A DNA stretch of 64,000 nucleotides from Aphrocallistes beatrix (taxonomy: Eukaryota > Porifera > Hexactinellida > Sceptrulophora > Aphrocallistidae). This document shows positions 63,772 through 64,000 of this stretch, one piece after another. The notes under the pieces are model-generated. The model ran no database searches. It worked only from the letters and a program-made list of their open reading frames with translations, and was not told where the DNA came from. The DNA is taken from assembly GCA_963281255.1 (NCBI GenBank), contig OY725498.1:1364001-1428000 (forward strand), read 5' to 3'. How positions within the stretch are numbered: position 1 is the first letter of the stretch; each line of letters starts with the position of its first letter. A program made the translations under genes and the position numbers.

Positions 63772-64000
63772 TATCCAAAAAACTCGATCTTTCAAGAACT
63801 AATTAGAATAGAATAGATCAATCAATTTTTTACCAAAAGTGCCAACAATAATTTACTCTTAAATCAGTCTACTCTTAAATGGGATATTGCATACAATGAA
63901 GTGGCTAGTTTGTCTAAACTTTAGTTCAGTTATTGCTTAGTTCCATAGGACTTTACACATCTTGTTAAAATATATGCGTCACTAATTCGTAACTGAATAC

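Overview
The window is nuclear DNA of an animal, not a microbe. It is AT-rich, has GT-AG spliced genes, and carries metazoan gene families: SLC6 transporter, PAQR3-like receptor, TAF6-like histone-fold factor, SIDT (SID-1) membrane protein and cytosolic HMG-CoA synthase. Genes are compact and intron-poor and the spacers are full of short inverted-repeat elements. An early-branching marine invertebrate such as a sponge would fit, but that is inference; nothing in the sequence proves the lineage.

Left part (1-25.5 kb): mostly single-copy housekeeping or signalling genes. In order: asparagine synthetase (+, three exons), an orphan first exon of an NAD-binding protein (-), a 5'-truncated and frameshifted SIDT fragment (+), a leucine-zipper gene (+), an intronless SLC6 symporter (-), an intronless TAF6-like gene (+), a five-exon HMG-CoA synthase (-), a PAQR3-like gene (-) and a coiled-coil protein (-). 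Between and inside them lie hAT-type, pogo/mariner-type and foldback elements, several with visible target-site duplications.

Right part (27.2-63.8 kb): a head-to-tail array of seven intronless minus-strand paralogues. The full plan is three cysteine/histidine-rich modules of about 130 residues, each opening near a TDVGPIPR-like motif and closing at a GPxWY-like motif, followed by a NADAR (YbiA/DUF1768) domain and a variable, often repetitive tail. NADAR proteins cleave N-glycosidic bonds; family members are reported to act on riboflavin intermediates and to remove ADP-ribose from guanine. One member has lost modules 2-3 and NADAR and replaced them with 28-residue repeats. One carries 69 near-identical 33-residue repeats (6.8 kb). 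Two are visible mosaics of their neighbours, and the 3' flanks of some copies are also duplicated. A tail motif of this family is shared with the adjacent coiled-coil protein. A giant 1-kb-arm palindrome sits in the middle of the array.

The best candidate for a previously undescribed system is this array: a recombining, repeat-expanding multi-gene family joining a novel zinc-ligand-like module to a NADAR hydrolase. A defence role (for example against guanine ADP-ribosylating toxins) is an attractive inference and is not shown by the sequence.
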